From the NCBI GenBank assembly GCA_016219965.1, contig JACRJM010000001.1:114490-178489 (forward strand): DNA of 64,000 nucleotides, read 5' to 3'. The first letter of the stretch is position 1. The number at the start of each line of letters is the position of its first letter. Origin of the DNA: Candidatus Schekmanbacteria bacterium (GTDB lineage Bacteria > Schekmanbacteria > GWA2-38-11 > J061). A program made the position numbers and the translations under genes. The notes under the pieces are model-generated. The model saw nothing but the letters and a program-made list of their open reading frames with translations. It searched no databases and had not been told where the DNA came from. Positions 54,197 to 63,145 of this stretch are shown one piece after another.

Positions 54197-54913
54197 ATGA
54201 AGCTCGGTGTTAATGTTGACCATATAGCAACTTTAAGGCAGGCCAGGAAGGCTCGCGTCCCTGACCCTGTAGAAGCTGCCTTGTCTGCAGAACTTGCCGG
54301 GGCAGACGGCATAACAGTGCATTTAAGAAGCGACCGCCGCCACATACAGGAAAGGGATTTTCATTTGCTGCGGCAGATAATAAAAACAAAGCTGAATCTT
54401 GAAATGGCAGTAACCCCTGAGATGACTAAGGTCGCTGCCGAGATAAAGCCTGACATGATAACTCTTGTTCCGGAGCGCCCTGAGGAATTGACAACTGAAG
54501 GCGGGCTTAATATAGTTTCAAGCTTTAGTGATGTCAAAACACTTCTGTCCGCCCTTGCAGGTAAAGGGATAAAGATCGGAGCTTTTATTGATACCGGAAA
54601 AGAGCAGGTTGATGCTGCTTACGAACTCAAGCTTTCCCATGTTGAGATAAATACCGGAAAATATGCTGATGCGATTAATGAAGATGAAAGGCTATCGGAG
54701 CTTGAAAAGATAAAGGCCATAGTTAATTATGCTGTGAAAAAAGGGATTACTGTAAATGGCGGACATGGGCTGGATTATAAAAATGTCTGTTCAATAGCCG
54801 GGATACATGATATTTATGAGCTGAATATAGGGCATAGTATTATTGCCCGGTCGGTTATTGTGGGAATGTATGAGGCAGTAGCAGAGATGCTGCTTGCAAT
54901 TAACGATCGTTAA
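54197..54913 (+). CDS. pdxJ: Pyridoxine 5'-phosphate synthase
   Basis: Last ring-forming step of the deoxyxylulose-dependent vitamin B6 route. The 238-residue barrel shows KLGVNVDHIATLRQARKA, DGITVHLRSDRRHI, TLVPERPEELTTEGGLN and NGGHGLDYKNV, plus the end ELNIGHSIIARSVIVGM, all conserved. It is in the operon after cdaR. Confidence 0.95.
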   Translation: MKLGVNVDHIATLRQARKARVPDPVEAALSAELAGADGITVHLRSDRRHIQERDFHLLRQIIKTKLNLEMAVTPEMTKVAAEIKPDMITLVPERPEELTTEGGLNIVSSFSDVKTLLSALAGKGIKIGAFIDTGKEQVDAAYELKLSHVEINTGKYADAINEDERLSELEKIKAIVNYAVKKGITVNGGHGLDYKNVCSIAGIHDIYELNIGHSIIARSVIVGMYEAVAEMLLAINDR

Positions 54914-54935
54914 ACTTCATCGGAGGTAAACTAAA

Positions 54936-55943
54936 ATGAGTGGTAGTTACAATGTTGCTGTTGCCGGTGCAACGGGAGCTGTAGGCAATGAGATGATAGC
55001 AGTACTGGAACAAAGAAATTTTCCCGTAAAAAGCCTTAAACTTCTCGCGTCAGAGAGATCTGTCGGAAAGAAACTGAAGTTTAAAGGAGAAGATATAAAG
55101 GTTGAGGTTCTGACCAAAGATTCCTTCAAGGGAATAGACTTTGCCCTTTTCTCCGCCGGAGCTACAAGAAGCAAGGAGTTTTGCCCTGCTGCTGCGGCAA
55201 GCGGAGCTGTCGTGATAGATAACAGCAGCGCCTTCAGAATGGATAAGGACATCCCTCTTGTAGTACCGGAGGTGAATCCTGATGCTGCCTTCAGACACAA
55301 AGGGATTATTGCCAACCCGAACTGTTCCACTATACAGATGGTCGTGGCATTGAAACCGCTTCATGATTATGCAAAAATCAAGAGGGTTGTTGTAACAACA
55401 TTCCAGTCTGTTTCAGGTGCCGGCAAAAAGGCAATGGAGGAACTTGCGGAACAGTCAAGAGCAATCCTCAACATGAAGGAGATAAAGAAGAATGTTTTCC
55501 CGCACCAGATAGCATTCAACTGTCTTCCTCACATAGATGCATTCCTTGAGAATGGTTATACCAAGGAAGAAATGAAGATGGTCAATGAAACAACGAAAAT
55601 AATGGAAGACGATTCTATAAAAGTTTCCGCTACGACCGTAAGGGTCCCGGTTTTTGTCGGACATTCGGAATGCGTGAATGTGGAATTTGTAAGGGAGATT
55701 TCGCCTCAAAAGGCAAAAGAGCTTCTCAAGAATTTCCCGGGCATAGTTCTTCTTGATGATGTTTCTAAGTTTGAATATCCACTGGCAATAAACATTGCAG
55801 GGACAGATCCGGTCTATGTGGGAAGGGTGAGAGGAGATAACTCCGTTCTCTATGGCATTAATATGTGGGTAGTTGCTGACAACCTGAGAAAAGGTGCTGC
55901 AACCAATGCCGTGCAGATCGCGGAACTGTTTATAAAACATTAA
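54936..55943 (+). CDS. asd: Aspartate-semialdehyde dehydrogenase
   Basis: Makes aspartate semialdehyde for lysine, threonine and methionine. The 335-residue protein has VAVAGATGAVGNEMI (NADP site), the catalytic Cys in GIIANPNCSTIQMV, the catalytic His in RVPVFVGHSECVNVEF and the QSVSGAGKKAMEEL region. CGGAGG lies before the ATG. The last gene of the run before a hairpin-containing gap. Confidence 0.95.
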   Translation: MSGSYNVAVAGATGAVGNEMIAVLEQRNFPVKSLKLLASERSVGKKLKFKGEDIKVEVLTKDSFKGIDFALFSAGATRSKEFCPAAAASGAVVIDNSSAFRMDKDIPLVVPEVNPDAAFRHKGIIANPNCSTIQMVVALKPLHDYAKIKRVVVTTFQSVSGAGKKAMEELAEQSRAILNMKEIKKNVFPHQIAFNCLPHIDAFLENGYTKEEMKMVNETTKIMEDDSIKVSATTVRVPVFVGHSECVNVEFVREISPQKAKELLKNFPGIVLLDDVSKFEYPLAINIAGTDPVYVGRVRGDNSVLYGINMWVVADNLRKGAATNAVQIAELFIKH

Positions 55944-55980
55944 GCAAGTGAAAAAAGAACAAATCAAAAATTCCCTTTTA

Positions 55981-56002
55981 CTTCCCCATTTCTCAGGGGA
56001 AG
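55981..56002 (+). promoter_or_regulatory. Hairpin just upstream of the pgsA ribosome site
   Basis: CTTCCCC (55981-55987) and GGGGAAG (55996-56002) form a 7-bp stem with an 8-base loop. The pgsA ribosome site AGGGAGGGGA (56001-56010) overlaps the base of the stem. Without a T-run it is unlikely to be a terminator. Confidence 0.35.
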
Positions 56003-56015
56003 GGAGGGGAATTTG

Positions 56016-56588
56016 GTGAGGATACCAAGAGAGTTAACTATAACAATGAACCTTGCCAACTGGATTACTATATTCAGGATACTGCTTGTCCCTTGTTTTG
56101 TTATTCTTTTGCTATACGGAAGAGAGTTTGCAGCGCTTGGTGTATTTTGTGTTGCAGGAATTACAGATGGGATAGACGGATATATAGCGAGATCAATGGG
56201 GCTCAAAACAAAGCTTGGTTCTTATCTTGACCCTCTGGCTGACAAACTGCTCCTCGTCTCATCATTTGTTGTATTCTCAATAAAATATCCAAAGATAGTC
56301 CCTGTATGGCTCACTGTTTTAGTCTTAAGCAGGGACCTTCTCATAATAATAGGAGTTGTGATACTTCAATTCGTGATTGCCAGTCCAAGGATTGAGCCTT
56401 CCTTCCTCGGGAAAACAACTACAGCGGTTCAGATATTGATGATCTTCTTCTCTCTTCTTTTAGGGACTATCAATGCAGACGCACTTCCTCTGGTAATCGG
56501 CTTTTTCATAGGTCTTACGGCTCTTTTTACGATTGTTTCAGGGCTTCAGTATGTCTTGATTGGAACACGCCAGATCAATGGCGGATAA
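56016..56588 (+). CDS. pgsA: CDP-diacylglycerol-glycerol-3-phosphate phosphatidyltransferase
   Basis: Makes phosphatidylglycerol phosphate. About 190 residues, four or more membrane helices and the CDP-alcohol phosphotransferase motif D-G-x2-A-R-x8-G-x3-D-x3-D seen as DGIDGYIARSMGLKTKLGSYLDPLADK. The start is chosen at GTG 56016 because AGGGAGGGG lies 5-6 bases before it. ATG at 56046 (MNLANWITIF) gives the more usual N-terminus but has no ribosome site. Its end overlaps the convergent der gene by 14 bases. Confidence 0.9.
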   Translation: MRIPRELTITMNLANWITIFRILLVPCFVILLLYGREFAALGVFCVAGITDGIDGYIARSMGLKTKLGSYLDPLADKLLLVSSFVVFSIKYPKIVPVWLTVLVLSRDLLIIIGVVILQFVIASPRIEPSFLGKTTTAVQILMIFFSLLLGTINADALPLVIGFFIGLTALFTIVSGLQYVLIGTRQINGG

Positions 56589-57909
56589 AGGGATTATCTC
56601 CCTTTCTGAATTTGAATTTTAAAGGCACTCCCTTTAGGTTATATGCATTCCGCAGTTTCTTCTCTATATACCTCACATAGTTTTTTTCTACTTCTGCAGG
56701 TTGGTTTGAGAATATCTGAAATATCGGGGAGTTTGCTGGAAGCTGATGGATGTATTTGAGTTTCACCGGCTTGCCGGTTGCCATGGGATGAGGATGCTCT
56801 ATGCCGACTTTTTTTAAAATGGAATTCAAATCCGGTGTTGAAAATTCTGTTTTCATCCTCTTGGCGAGAGCATGCACTTCTGGAAATATCTTTTCAGTCC
56901 CTTTGCCTGTCATGGCTGACACGTTCAGTATTATGGCATAATCAAGATTGCCGAGCCTGAATTTTATTTCTTTTTTGTATTCATCTGCAGATGTCTTTTG
57001 ATTTCCTACAAGGTCCCATTTGTTGCACAGCACTATAAATCCGCGCCCCTCGTCGTGTATGAGGTTTGCTATCTTTAAGTCCTGATCTGTTATTCCCTCG
57101 GAAGCATCTATGACAAGAAGCGCTATATCGCTCCTTCTTATACTTTTTATGGCAGTAAGAGAACTCTCTTTTTCCAGGTCTGTTGATATTCTCATCCTCT
57201 TTCTTATGCCGGGTGTGTCAACTATTATGAAATCCTTTTTTCCGAATGATGCGTGGACGTCTATGTTGTCTATCGTTGTCCCGGGTATTTCGCTTACTAT
57301 CACTCTTTCCCATCCCAGAAGCCTGTTGGTGAGAGAGGATTTGCCGACATTGGGGCGTCCCACAAATGACATTTTAACTTCTGAGGAAAGATCAGAAATG
57401 GGCTGCTCGGTGTGTTCTTCGAGAAGTTCTTCTATGCGGTAAATGAGCTCATATATCCCGTCGCGGTGCTCGGCAGATAAGAAAAGAAAATTATCGAAGC
57501 CAATATTATAAAACTCGTTCTTGATGAGATTGCTTATTTTTAAATCAGATTTGTTCACGACAGGCACTATTGGTTTCCCTGACTTTCTTATGAGATCTGC
57601 AAGCTCTCTGTCCATGGGAAGGAGTCCGTCTCTTCCATCTATAAGAAAGATAAGAATATCAGAATCATCTATTGCCTTTAGGGTCTGCTCGCGTACAAGC
57701 GATTTCATGCGGGAATTGCCTTCATCAAATCCTCCGGTATCAACAAGAAGGAATTGCTTTGATACGGTCTTAACCACCGCTTCAATTCGGTCCCTTGTAG
57801 TGCCGGGCGTTTTGCTCGTTATTGCCTTACGGAAACCTGCAATAACATTAAAAAGCGTGGATTTGCCGACATTGGGGCGGCCTATTATTGATATTCTTTT
57901 TAGTTTCAT
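56575..57909 (-). CDS. der: GTPase Der (EngA)
   Basis: A ribosome-assembly GTPase. The 444 residues contain two G domains in tandem, each with GRPNVGKS (near 9-16 and 184-191), DTGG or DTPG and NKSD or NKWD, and a C-terminal KH-like domain (from IKYIHQLPANSP-like segment onward). The N-terminus is right at the family's normal start. The ATG is directly preceded by the T-run of a terminator-like hairpin and has no Shine-Dalgarno site. Its 3' end overlaps convergent pgsA by 14 bp. Confidence 0.95.
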   Translation of the reverse strand: MKLKRISIIGRPNVGKSTLFNVIAGFRKAITSKTPGTTRDRIEAVVKTVSKQFLLVDTGGFDEGNSRMKSLVREQTLKAIDDSDILIFLIDGRDGLLPMDRELADLIRKSGKPIVPVVNKSDLKISNLIKNEFYNIGFDNFLFLSAEHRDGIYELIYRIEELLEEHTEQPISDLSSEVKMSFVGRPNVGKSSLTNRLLGWERVIVSEIPGTTIDNIDVHASFGKKDFIIVDTPGIRKRMRISTDLEKESSLTAIKSIRRSDIALLVIDASEGITDQDLKIANLIHDEGRGFIVLCNKWDLVGNQKTSADEYKKEIKFRLGNLDYAIILNVSAMTGKGTEKIFPEVHALAKRMKTEFSTPDLNSILKKVGIEHPHPMATGKPVKLKYIHQLPANSPIFQIFSNQPAEVEKNYVRYIEKKLRNAYNLKGVPLKFKFRKGDNPFIRH

Positions 57910-57910
57910 A

Positions 57911-57944
57911 AAAATAAAAAAGCAGGGGATTTTACCCCTGCTTT
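57911..57944 (-). terminator. Terminator-like hairpin between the HU/IHF gene and der
   Basis: On the minus strand AAAGCAGGGG (57944-57935) pairs perfectly with CCCCTGCTTT (57928-57919) around a 6-base loop, followed by T-rich 57918-57911. The last T is one base from the der ATG, so any der message from upstream must read through it. Confidence 0.75.
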
Positions 57945-57970
57945 CAATTTAAATTTTATTTACAGCTATC

Positions 57971-58279
57971 TTATGATTGTGTTTGCTCTGTTTTCTCACC
58001 GGCTGCATCAACCATCTTTTTAAGCTCTTTGCCAGCCCTGAAGAAAGGAACCCTCTTTGGCGGGACATGAACTTTATCTCCTGTCAGAGGATTTCTCCCG
58101 TCACGCGTATTGCGGTTGCGGACGGTGAAAGAACCAAACCCTCTTATCTCAACCTTATCATTACTCACAAGAGATTGTTTGATGTTTTCAAGCATGCAGT
58201 TTACAACTCTTTCAGTCTGTTTCTTGTTAAGAAATGTGAGCTTTTCAGAAACAGCCTCGATAAGTTCTGCCTTAGTCAT
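57971..58279 (-). CDS. HU/IHF-family DNA-binding protein
   Basis: A 102-residue nucleoid protein. The sequence MTKAELIEAVSEKLTFLNKKQTERVVN, VEIRGFGSFTVRNRNTRDGRNPLTGD and VPPKRVPFFRAGKELKKMV is closer to IHF-type proteins than to the HU at 15520; it also has an extra polar tail. Its place after rpsA matches ihfB (himD) in many proteobacteria. No partner IHF-alpha gene is in the window, so homodimer or heterodimer is open. Confidence 0.87.
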   Translation of the reverse strand: MTKAELIEAVSEKLTFLNKKQTERVVNCMLENIKQSLVSNDKVEIRGFGSFTVRNRNTRDGRNPLTGDKVHVPPKRVPFFRAGKELKKMVDAAGEKTEQTQS

Positions 58280-58297
58280 AAAGATTTCCTCCTGGCA

Positions 58298-60028
58298 TTA
58301 TTTATCTGATTTCAAATCATTGTTGTTGATGAGCGACTCAAGCTTGGGTGCAAATTTTTCCTGTCCCTGAAGATAATCACTGACTTCCTGTCTTTCCGCG
58401 TCTTCAGAAAGCGCCCTGATGCTCAATCCTATCTTTTTCTCATCACTGTCTATCCTGATAATCTTTGCTTCAATCTCTTCGCCTATTGAGACAACTTCTT
58501 CCGGTCTGGAGATATTCTTGACGCTCAGCTCAGATATGTGGATGAGACCTTCTATCCCTTCTTCGATTTCAATGAATGCCCCGAAGTTTGCAAATTTTAT
58601 TATTTTCCCTTTGACCTTGTTGCCGACCCTGAACTTGGAAGCTGCTTTTTCCCATGGATCCGGCTCAAGCTGCTTTAAGCCCAAAGATACTCTTTCATTT
58701 TCTCTGTCAATACTCAATACTTTTGCGTTGAGTATATCGCCCTTCTTTATTATGTCAGAGGGGTGTTTTATCTTTTTGCTCCAGCTTAGATCCGAGATAT
58801 GGATTAGCCCGTCAATACCTTCCTCAAGGCCTATGAATACGCCGAAGTCTGTAATGCTCTTTACTTCGCCTTCAACTATGGAACTGATAGGATATTTTTT
58901 CTCTATCAGATCCCATGGGTTCGGTTCACACTGTTTGAGACCCAGTGATATTTTTTTGCCTTCCTTGTCAACGCTTAAAACTATGGATTCTACGATATCG
59001 CCGACAGCAAGGAGTTTGGACGGGTGTCTTACCTTCTTGGTCCATGACATTTCAGATATATGGATAAGACCTTCAACGCCTTTTTCAAGCTCGACGAAGG
59101 CACCATAATCAGCAATGCTTACGATCTTCCCTTTTACTTTTGTCCCTATCTGGTACTTTGCTTCAACCTCATTCCATGGATTCTCTGTTATCTGTTTAAG
59201 CCCGAGCGATACTTTCTCAGAATCGCGATCAAGCTTAAGTATCTTTACAGTAACATCATCTCCAAGTTTGAACATCTCTGAGGGATGGTTTATCCTTCCC
59301 CATGTCATATCTGTGATATGGAGAAGTCCGTCAATACCACCGAGATCAATGAACACACCGTATTCAGTTATGTTCTTAACTATCCCTTTTATGACTTCCC
59401 CTTCCTTTATCTTTTCCATGGTAAAGGCTTTTTTCTTCTCTCGGTCTTCTTCAAGAATCTTGCGTCTCGAGATTACTATGTTCCCTCTTTTGTGGTTAAC
59501 ATTGATTATCTTGAAATCATATGTCCTTCCGCAAAGGTCGTCCATGTTCTTTACGGGACGCAGGTCTATTTGGGAACCCGGCAGGAACGCCTTTATCCCG
59601 ATGTCAACTGTCATGCCTCCTTTGATGCGCGACATGACTTTCCCCTGTATCACTTCATTAGTTTCGTATGCTTTTATGAGGGTCTGCCATACCTTGACCT
59701 TCTGTGCTTTTTCTCTGGAGAGAACTATCTGTCCGTCCTGGTCCTCTATGAGGTCAAGATAGACATCAACCTTATCTCCAACATTGAGCTTCGGCATATC
59801 TCCTGCTTCACTTCGGAACTCATGCGTCGGGACAATCCCTTCTGACTTGTAGCCCACATCAAGTGTGACATATTCAGGCTGTATGGCAATTATGATGCCT
59901 GTTATCACATTCCCTTCCTGGAAATCCTTCAGTGTGTCGGCATAAAGCAGTTCCATCTCCTCCCTGCTCAACTCTTTTATTTCTTCATCCGTGCTAAGAT
60001 CCAAAGAATCTTCTCTAACTGCATCCAT
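58298..60028 (-). CDS. rpsA: 30S ribosomal protein S1
   Basis: The 576-residue S1 protein, which helps mRNA bind to the ribosome. Six S1/OB repeats are visible, several with the motif YGVFIDLGGIDGLLHI, YGAFVELEKGVEGLIHI, FGVFIGLEEGIDGLIHI and FGAFIEIEEGIEGLIHI followed by W-x2-(I/K)-x-HPS. An N-terminal segment rich in Glu and Leu precedes the first. A very good AAGGAGGT site precedes the ATG. The order cmk-rpsA-IHF/HU is widely conserved. Confidence 0.96.
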   Translation of the reverse strand: MDAVREDSLDLSTDEEIKELSREEMELLYADTLKDFQEGNVITGIIIAIQPEYVTLDVGYKSEGIVPTHEFRSEAGDMPKLNVGDKVDVYLDLIEDQDGQIVLSREKAQKVKVWQTLIKAYETNEVIQGKVMSRIKGGMTVDIGIKAFLPGSQIDLRPVKNMDDLCGRTYDFKIINVNHKRGNIVISRRKILEEDREKKKAFTMEKIKEGEVIKGIVKNITEYGVFIDLGGIDGLLHITDMTWGRINHPSEMFKLGDDVTVKILKLDRDSEKVSLGLKQITENPWNEVEAKYQIGTKVKGKIVSIADYGAFVELEKGVEGLIHISEMSWTKKVRHPSKLLAVGDIVESIVLSVDKEGKKISLGLKQCEPNPWDLIEKKYPISSIVEGEVKSITDFGVFIGLEEGIDGLIHISDLSWSKKIKHPSDIIKKGDILNAKVLSIDRENERVSLGLKQLEPDPWEKAASKFRVGNKVKGKIIKFANFGAFIEIEEGIEGLIHISELSVKNISRPEEVVSIGEEIEAKIIRIDSDEKKIGLSIRALSEDAERQEVSDYLQGQEKFAPKLESLINNNDLKSDK

Positions 60029-60060
60029 AAATTCTTTACTACCTCCTTGCGTATTTTTTC

Positions 60061-60753
60061 TCAGTTACTTAATTCACTGAGTTGCTTCTCAATATAATTT
60101 AGTGTTTCTGCGAGAACTTCTGTCACATTTTTTCCTGTTGTGTCAATATAAATTGCATCATCTGCAATTTTGAGTGGTGCACATTCACGGGAGCTGTCAT
60201 CACGGTCTCTTTTGTTCATTTCCTCAAGTACCCGTTTTGCATCAACTTTTTCTCCCCGCGATACCTGTTCTTTATATCGCCGGTTTGCTCTTTCTGCAGA
60301 ATTGGCATCGAGAAAAAACTTTATTTCTGCATCAGGGAAAATAACAGTGCCAATGTCCCTGCCATCTAAAACAATACCGCCATTTTTCCCTATGCCACGT
60401 TGTATATCGAGCAGGCTTTTTCTTACACCTTCATAGGAAGAAACTTTAGATGCGGCAAGAGATACTTCCTGTGTCCTTATTTTACCACTGACGTCTTCGC
60501 CATTTGCTATCAGGCGGGTGCCTCCCTTCGTTTGTTCGTAGGCGAGAGTAGTATTTAATGCCAATTCTGTCAATGCTTTTTCTGAGCTCATATCTATTTT
60601 GTTTTCAATGGCAAGATATCCAATAGCCCTGTATAAAGCACCGGTGTCAACATAGACATAACCTAATTCTGAGGCGATGAGTTTCCCGATTGTGCTTTTA
60701 CCGGCTCCTGCGGGGCCGTCTATTGCTATTATGAGTTTTTTTCGTTTAACCAA
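60061..60753 (-). CDS. cmk: Cytidylate kinase
   Basis: Phosphorylates CMP and dCMP. The 230-residue kinase has IAIDGPAGAGKSTIGKLIA (P-loop), YVDTGALYRAIGY, LDGRDIGTVIFPDAEIKFFLDA and a lid region RANRRYKEQ with the downstream DRDDSSRECAPL. Starts 4 bases after the aroA stop, and is followed by rpsA. Confidence 0.95.
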   Translation of the reverse strand: MVKRKKLIIAIDGPAGAGKSTIGKLIASELGYVYVDTGALYRAIGYLAIENKIDMSSEKALTELALNTTLAYEQTKGGTRLIANGEDVSGKIRTQEVSLAASKVSSYEGVRKSLLDIQRGIGKNGGIVLDGRDIGTVIFPDAEIKFFLDANSAERANRRYKEQVSRGEKVDAKRVLEEMNKRDRDDSSRECAPLKIADDAIYIDTTGKNVTEVLAETLNYIEKQLSELSN

Positions 60754-60757
60754 TTTG

Positions 60758-62059
60758 TTATCTTCCGCCGGTGAGATTTTTCAATATTTCATAGAAACCG
60801 GGAAATGATGTTTTTATGCATTCAGTCCCGCGTATGGTTGTCTGTCCCTCGGCAATAAGCCCGGCTATAGAAAATGACATTGCAATCCTGTGGTCAAGGT
60901 TTGCATTAATTGCTGTACCCACGAGTTTCCTTGTTCCTTCTATTCTTATCCAGTCCGGGCCGTCTTCAACTTTAACTCCCATTTTTCGCAATCCTTCGGC
61001 CATGCCTGCAATCCTGTCGCTTTCCTTGTGGCGCAGTTCTTCTATTCTTTTTACAGTTGTTACTCCGTCAGCTAATGCTGCGAGAATGAAGAATATCGGG
61101 AACTCGTCTATTGTGGAAGGGACAAGTGAAGCCGGGAAGTTTATGCCTTTGAGCTTCGAATTTTCAGCTATTATGTCAGCGCATGCCTCTCCGCCGCTCA
61201 TCCTTTTATTTACAATCTTTACGCGTCCGCCCATTTTTAAGAGAGCTGTCAAAAATCCGGTGCGGGTAGGGTTAATGCCCACATTGAGAATGCGGAGCCT
61301 TGAGCTTTTCATTATCATTGCAGCGGCGATCATAAATGCTGCTGACGAAAAGTCTCCCGGCACAGTGAAATCGCATGCATGAAGCGGCTTGCCGCCGGTT
61401 ACTGTGACAGTTGTTCCTTTTGCAGAAATATCAGCGCCGTAATGCCGGAGCATCTTTTCCGAGTGGTTCCGTGAAAGCAGAGGCTCTTTTATAGTCGTCT
61501 TCCCTTTGGTCTGGAGTGCAGCGAGGATTATGGCAGACTTTACCTGTGCGCTTGCAACAGGTGAGGCATAATCTATTGGCTTAAGCTTTCCTCCGATTAT
61601 TGTTATGGGGGCTTTTGTCCCATTTTCACGGGCATAGATTTTTGCCCCCATGAGATTCATTGGAGAAATTACGCGCTCCATAGGCCTTCTTCTTATGGAG
61701 CTGTCCCCTGTGAGAACGCTTATGAAATCCTGCGCAGAAAGAAGTCCTGTAAGCAGCCTTATGCTGGTGCCTGAGTTGCCTACATCAATTACATTGTCAG
61801 GCTCTTTTAGTCCGCGGAATCCATCGCCTTCTATAACCGCTTCAGTCCCCTTGATGTCGATTTTGATCCCCATCTCTTTAAAAGCGCCGACTGTTGAGAG
61901 GCAGTCCATGCCGAGCGATATGCCGCTTATCCTGGATTTCCCTTCTGCTATGGAGGAAAAGATAATTGCCCTGTGGGTGATGGACTTGTCGCCTGGGACA
62001 GTTATGTCTCCCCTCAGTCCCTTGACGCCGCCGTTTATTTTTTTTATTTCCTCTTTCAT
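60758..62059 (-). CDS. aroA: 3-phosphoshikimate 1-carboxyvinyltransferase (EPSP synthase)
   Basis: Sixth step of the shikimate pathway. The 433-residue protein has PGDKSITHRAIIFSSIAEG, DVGNSGTSIRLLTGLL, the RPMERVISPMNLMGAKI segment and a C-terminal LRHKESDRIAGMAEGLRKMG. SITHRA with Ala in the next helix and other residues fit the class II type more than the E. coli type, judging by eye. Overlaps tyrA by 4 bases. Confidence 0.95.
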   Translation of the reverse strand: MKEEIKKINGGVKGLRGDITVPGDKSITHRAIIFSSIAEGKSRISGISLGMDCLSTVGAFKEMGIKIDIKGTEAVIEGDGFRGLKEPDNVIDVGNSGTSIRLLTGLLSAQDFISVLTGDSSIRRRPMERVISPMNLMGAKIYARENGTKAPITIIGGKLKPIDYASPVASAQVKSAIILAALQTKGKTTIKEPLLSRNHSEKMLRHYGADISAKGTTVTVTGGKPLHACDFTVPGDFSSAAFMIAAAMIMKSSRLRILNVGINPTRTGFLTALLKMGGRVKIVNKRMSGGEACADIIAENSKLKGINFPASLVPSTIDEFPIFFILAALADGVTTVKRIEELRHKESDRIAGMAEGLRKMGVKVEDGPDWIRIEGTRKLVGTAINANLDHRIAMSFSIAGLIAEGQTTIRGTECIKTSFPGFYEILKNLTGGR

Positions 62060-62952
62060 TTGATTTTTTTCCTCAGCTCCCGGGCCTTCCGGAACTCATG
62101 TTTTATAAAGCCGGCATCAGATTTCTTTATTGCTCTTCTTAGTTCTGAAAGGTTCTTTTCAAATTTACTGATGGCATCAAGCACCTGCTCTCTGTTTGCA
62201 AGGACAATCTGTGCCCAAAGCTCAGGGTCGCTTTTTGCGATACGGGTAAAATCCTTAAATCCTGACCCTGCAAAAGTAAGCGGGTCTATACTTTGTCTTT
62301 TGGTTGAGCTTATAGTGTTCATGAGAAGGTAAGCGAGAACATGGGGAAGATGGCTTGTCACTGCAAGAAGGGTGTCATGTTCTTCAGGCGATGTGACTAC
62401 TGGCTTCATCCCTATTGCTGACCAGAACTTTTTTGTAGCTGCAAGAATTCCTGATGGCGTTCCCGCGGAAGGCGTGATGATCACCTTCTTCCCTTCGATT
62501 ATTGTGTTGCTTGCTGCTGTTATTCCTGAGTTTTCTACCCCTGCGAGCGGATGGCTCCCTATGAACCTGGATTTTTTACCGCATTTTTTTTCAATCTCTC
62601 TTACAATTTTCTCCTTAACGCTTCCGGTGTCTGTTAAAATTGTTTTATCTGAGAGATATGGCAGGACTGAAACCGCAGTTTCCGCTATCATATTTACCGG
62701 TCCCGCAATGACGATGATGCTGCAATCAGAAAGAAGTTTGTAATTGCTGATTGATGGTTTCATTCCCTTGTGTATGAATTTGTTTTTCAATGCATAAGAG
62801 AGTGAGCGGCTGTCAGTATCAATGCCGGTAATCTCTGCTTCAGGGATTTTCTTCCTTACAGCCATAGCAATTGAGCCGCCGATCATCCCTATGCCGATTA
62901 CGGCAATTTTTTTAAATTCAGATTTTACAGCCATCTTCCTGATCCGCCTCAT
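62056..62952 (-). CDS. tyrA: Prephenate dehydrogenase
   Basis: Makes 4-hydroxyphenylpyruvate for tyrosine. About 298 residues with the NAD site IGIGMIGGSIAMAVRKK, the TDTGSVKEKIV and IGSHPLAGVENSGI region and TSHLPHVLAYLLMN, which are all standard. No ACT domain is present. Start may be ATG 62952 or ATG 62934 (MAVKSEFKK); neither has an ideal ribosome site. First gene of tyrA-aroA-cmk-rpsA, behind a promoter with an operator-like dyad. Confidence 0.92.
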   Translation of the reverse strand: MRRIRKMAVKSEFKKIAVIGIGMIGGSIAMAVRKKIPEAEITGIDTDSRSLSYALKNKFIHKGMKPSISNYKLLSDCSIIVIAGPVNMIAETAVSVLPYLSDKTILTDTGSVKEKIVREIEKKCGKKSRFIGSHPLAGVENSGITAASNTIIEGKKVIITPSAGTPSGILAATKKFWSAIGMKPVVTSPEEHDTLLAVTSHLPHVLAYLLMNTISSTKRQSIDPLTFAGSGFKDFTRIAKSDPELWAQIVLANREQVLDAISKFEKNLSELRRAIKKSDAGFIKHEFRKARELRKKIK

Positions 62953-62972
62953 AAATGCTTCATATAATAATG

Positions 62973-63005
62973 AATGGCTGTATTTATTACGAAGCTTCAG
63001 CCATT
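62973..63005. promoter_or_regulatory. Operator-like dyad at the tyrA promoter
   Basis: AATGGCTG (62973-62980) and CAGCCATT (62998-63005) are perfect 8-bp inverted arms, 17 bases apart. They bracket the -10 of the minus-strand promoter and touch its -35. The centre-to-centre distance of 25 bp is about 2.4 helical turns. Confidence 0.55.
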
Positions 63006-63010
63006 GTCAA
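62981..63010 (-). promoter_or_regulatory. Promoter of the tyrA-aroA-cmk-rpsA operon
   Basis: On the minus strand TTGACA (63010-63005), 18 bases, TAAATA (62986-62981), 29 bases before ATG 62952. Confidence 0.55.
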
Positions 63011-63083
63011 GCTTATGGTAGATAGAGATGAAAGGACTTGTTTTTTACTATTTGTCTGAAATTGCATATTTTTTTAAAAATCC

Positions 63084-63113
63084 TTGACTTTTGTCTTAAC
63101 TTATAGATAAATA
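63084..63113 (+). promoter_or_regulatory. Probable rplU promoter
   Basis: TTGACT (63084-63089), 18 bases, TAAATA (63108-63113); GATAAA at 63106 would give a 16-base spacer. It lies 33 bases before the rplU GTG. Confidence 0.45.
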
Positions 63114-63145
63114 CGCTTTTCAAATTGAAAGAGGAGGAAGGCATC

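Noticed and set aside
58419..59108. Long frame antisense to rpsA (229 codons)
   Set aside because: Opposite strand of repetitive S1 domains; composition is Ser/Ile/Phe-biased and there is no start signal or homology.
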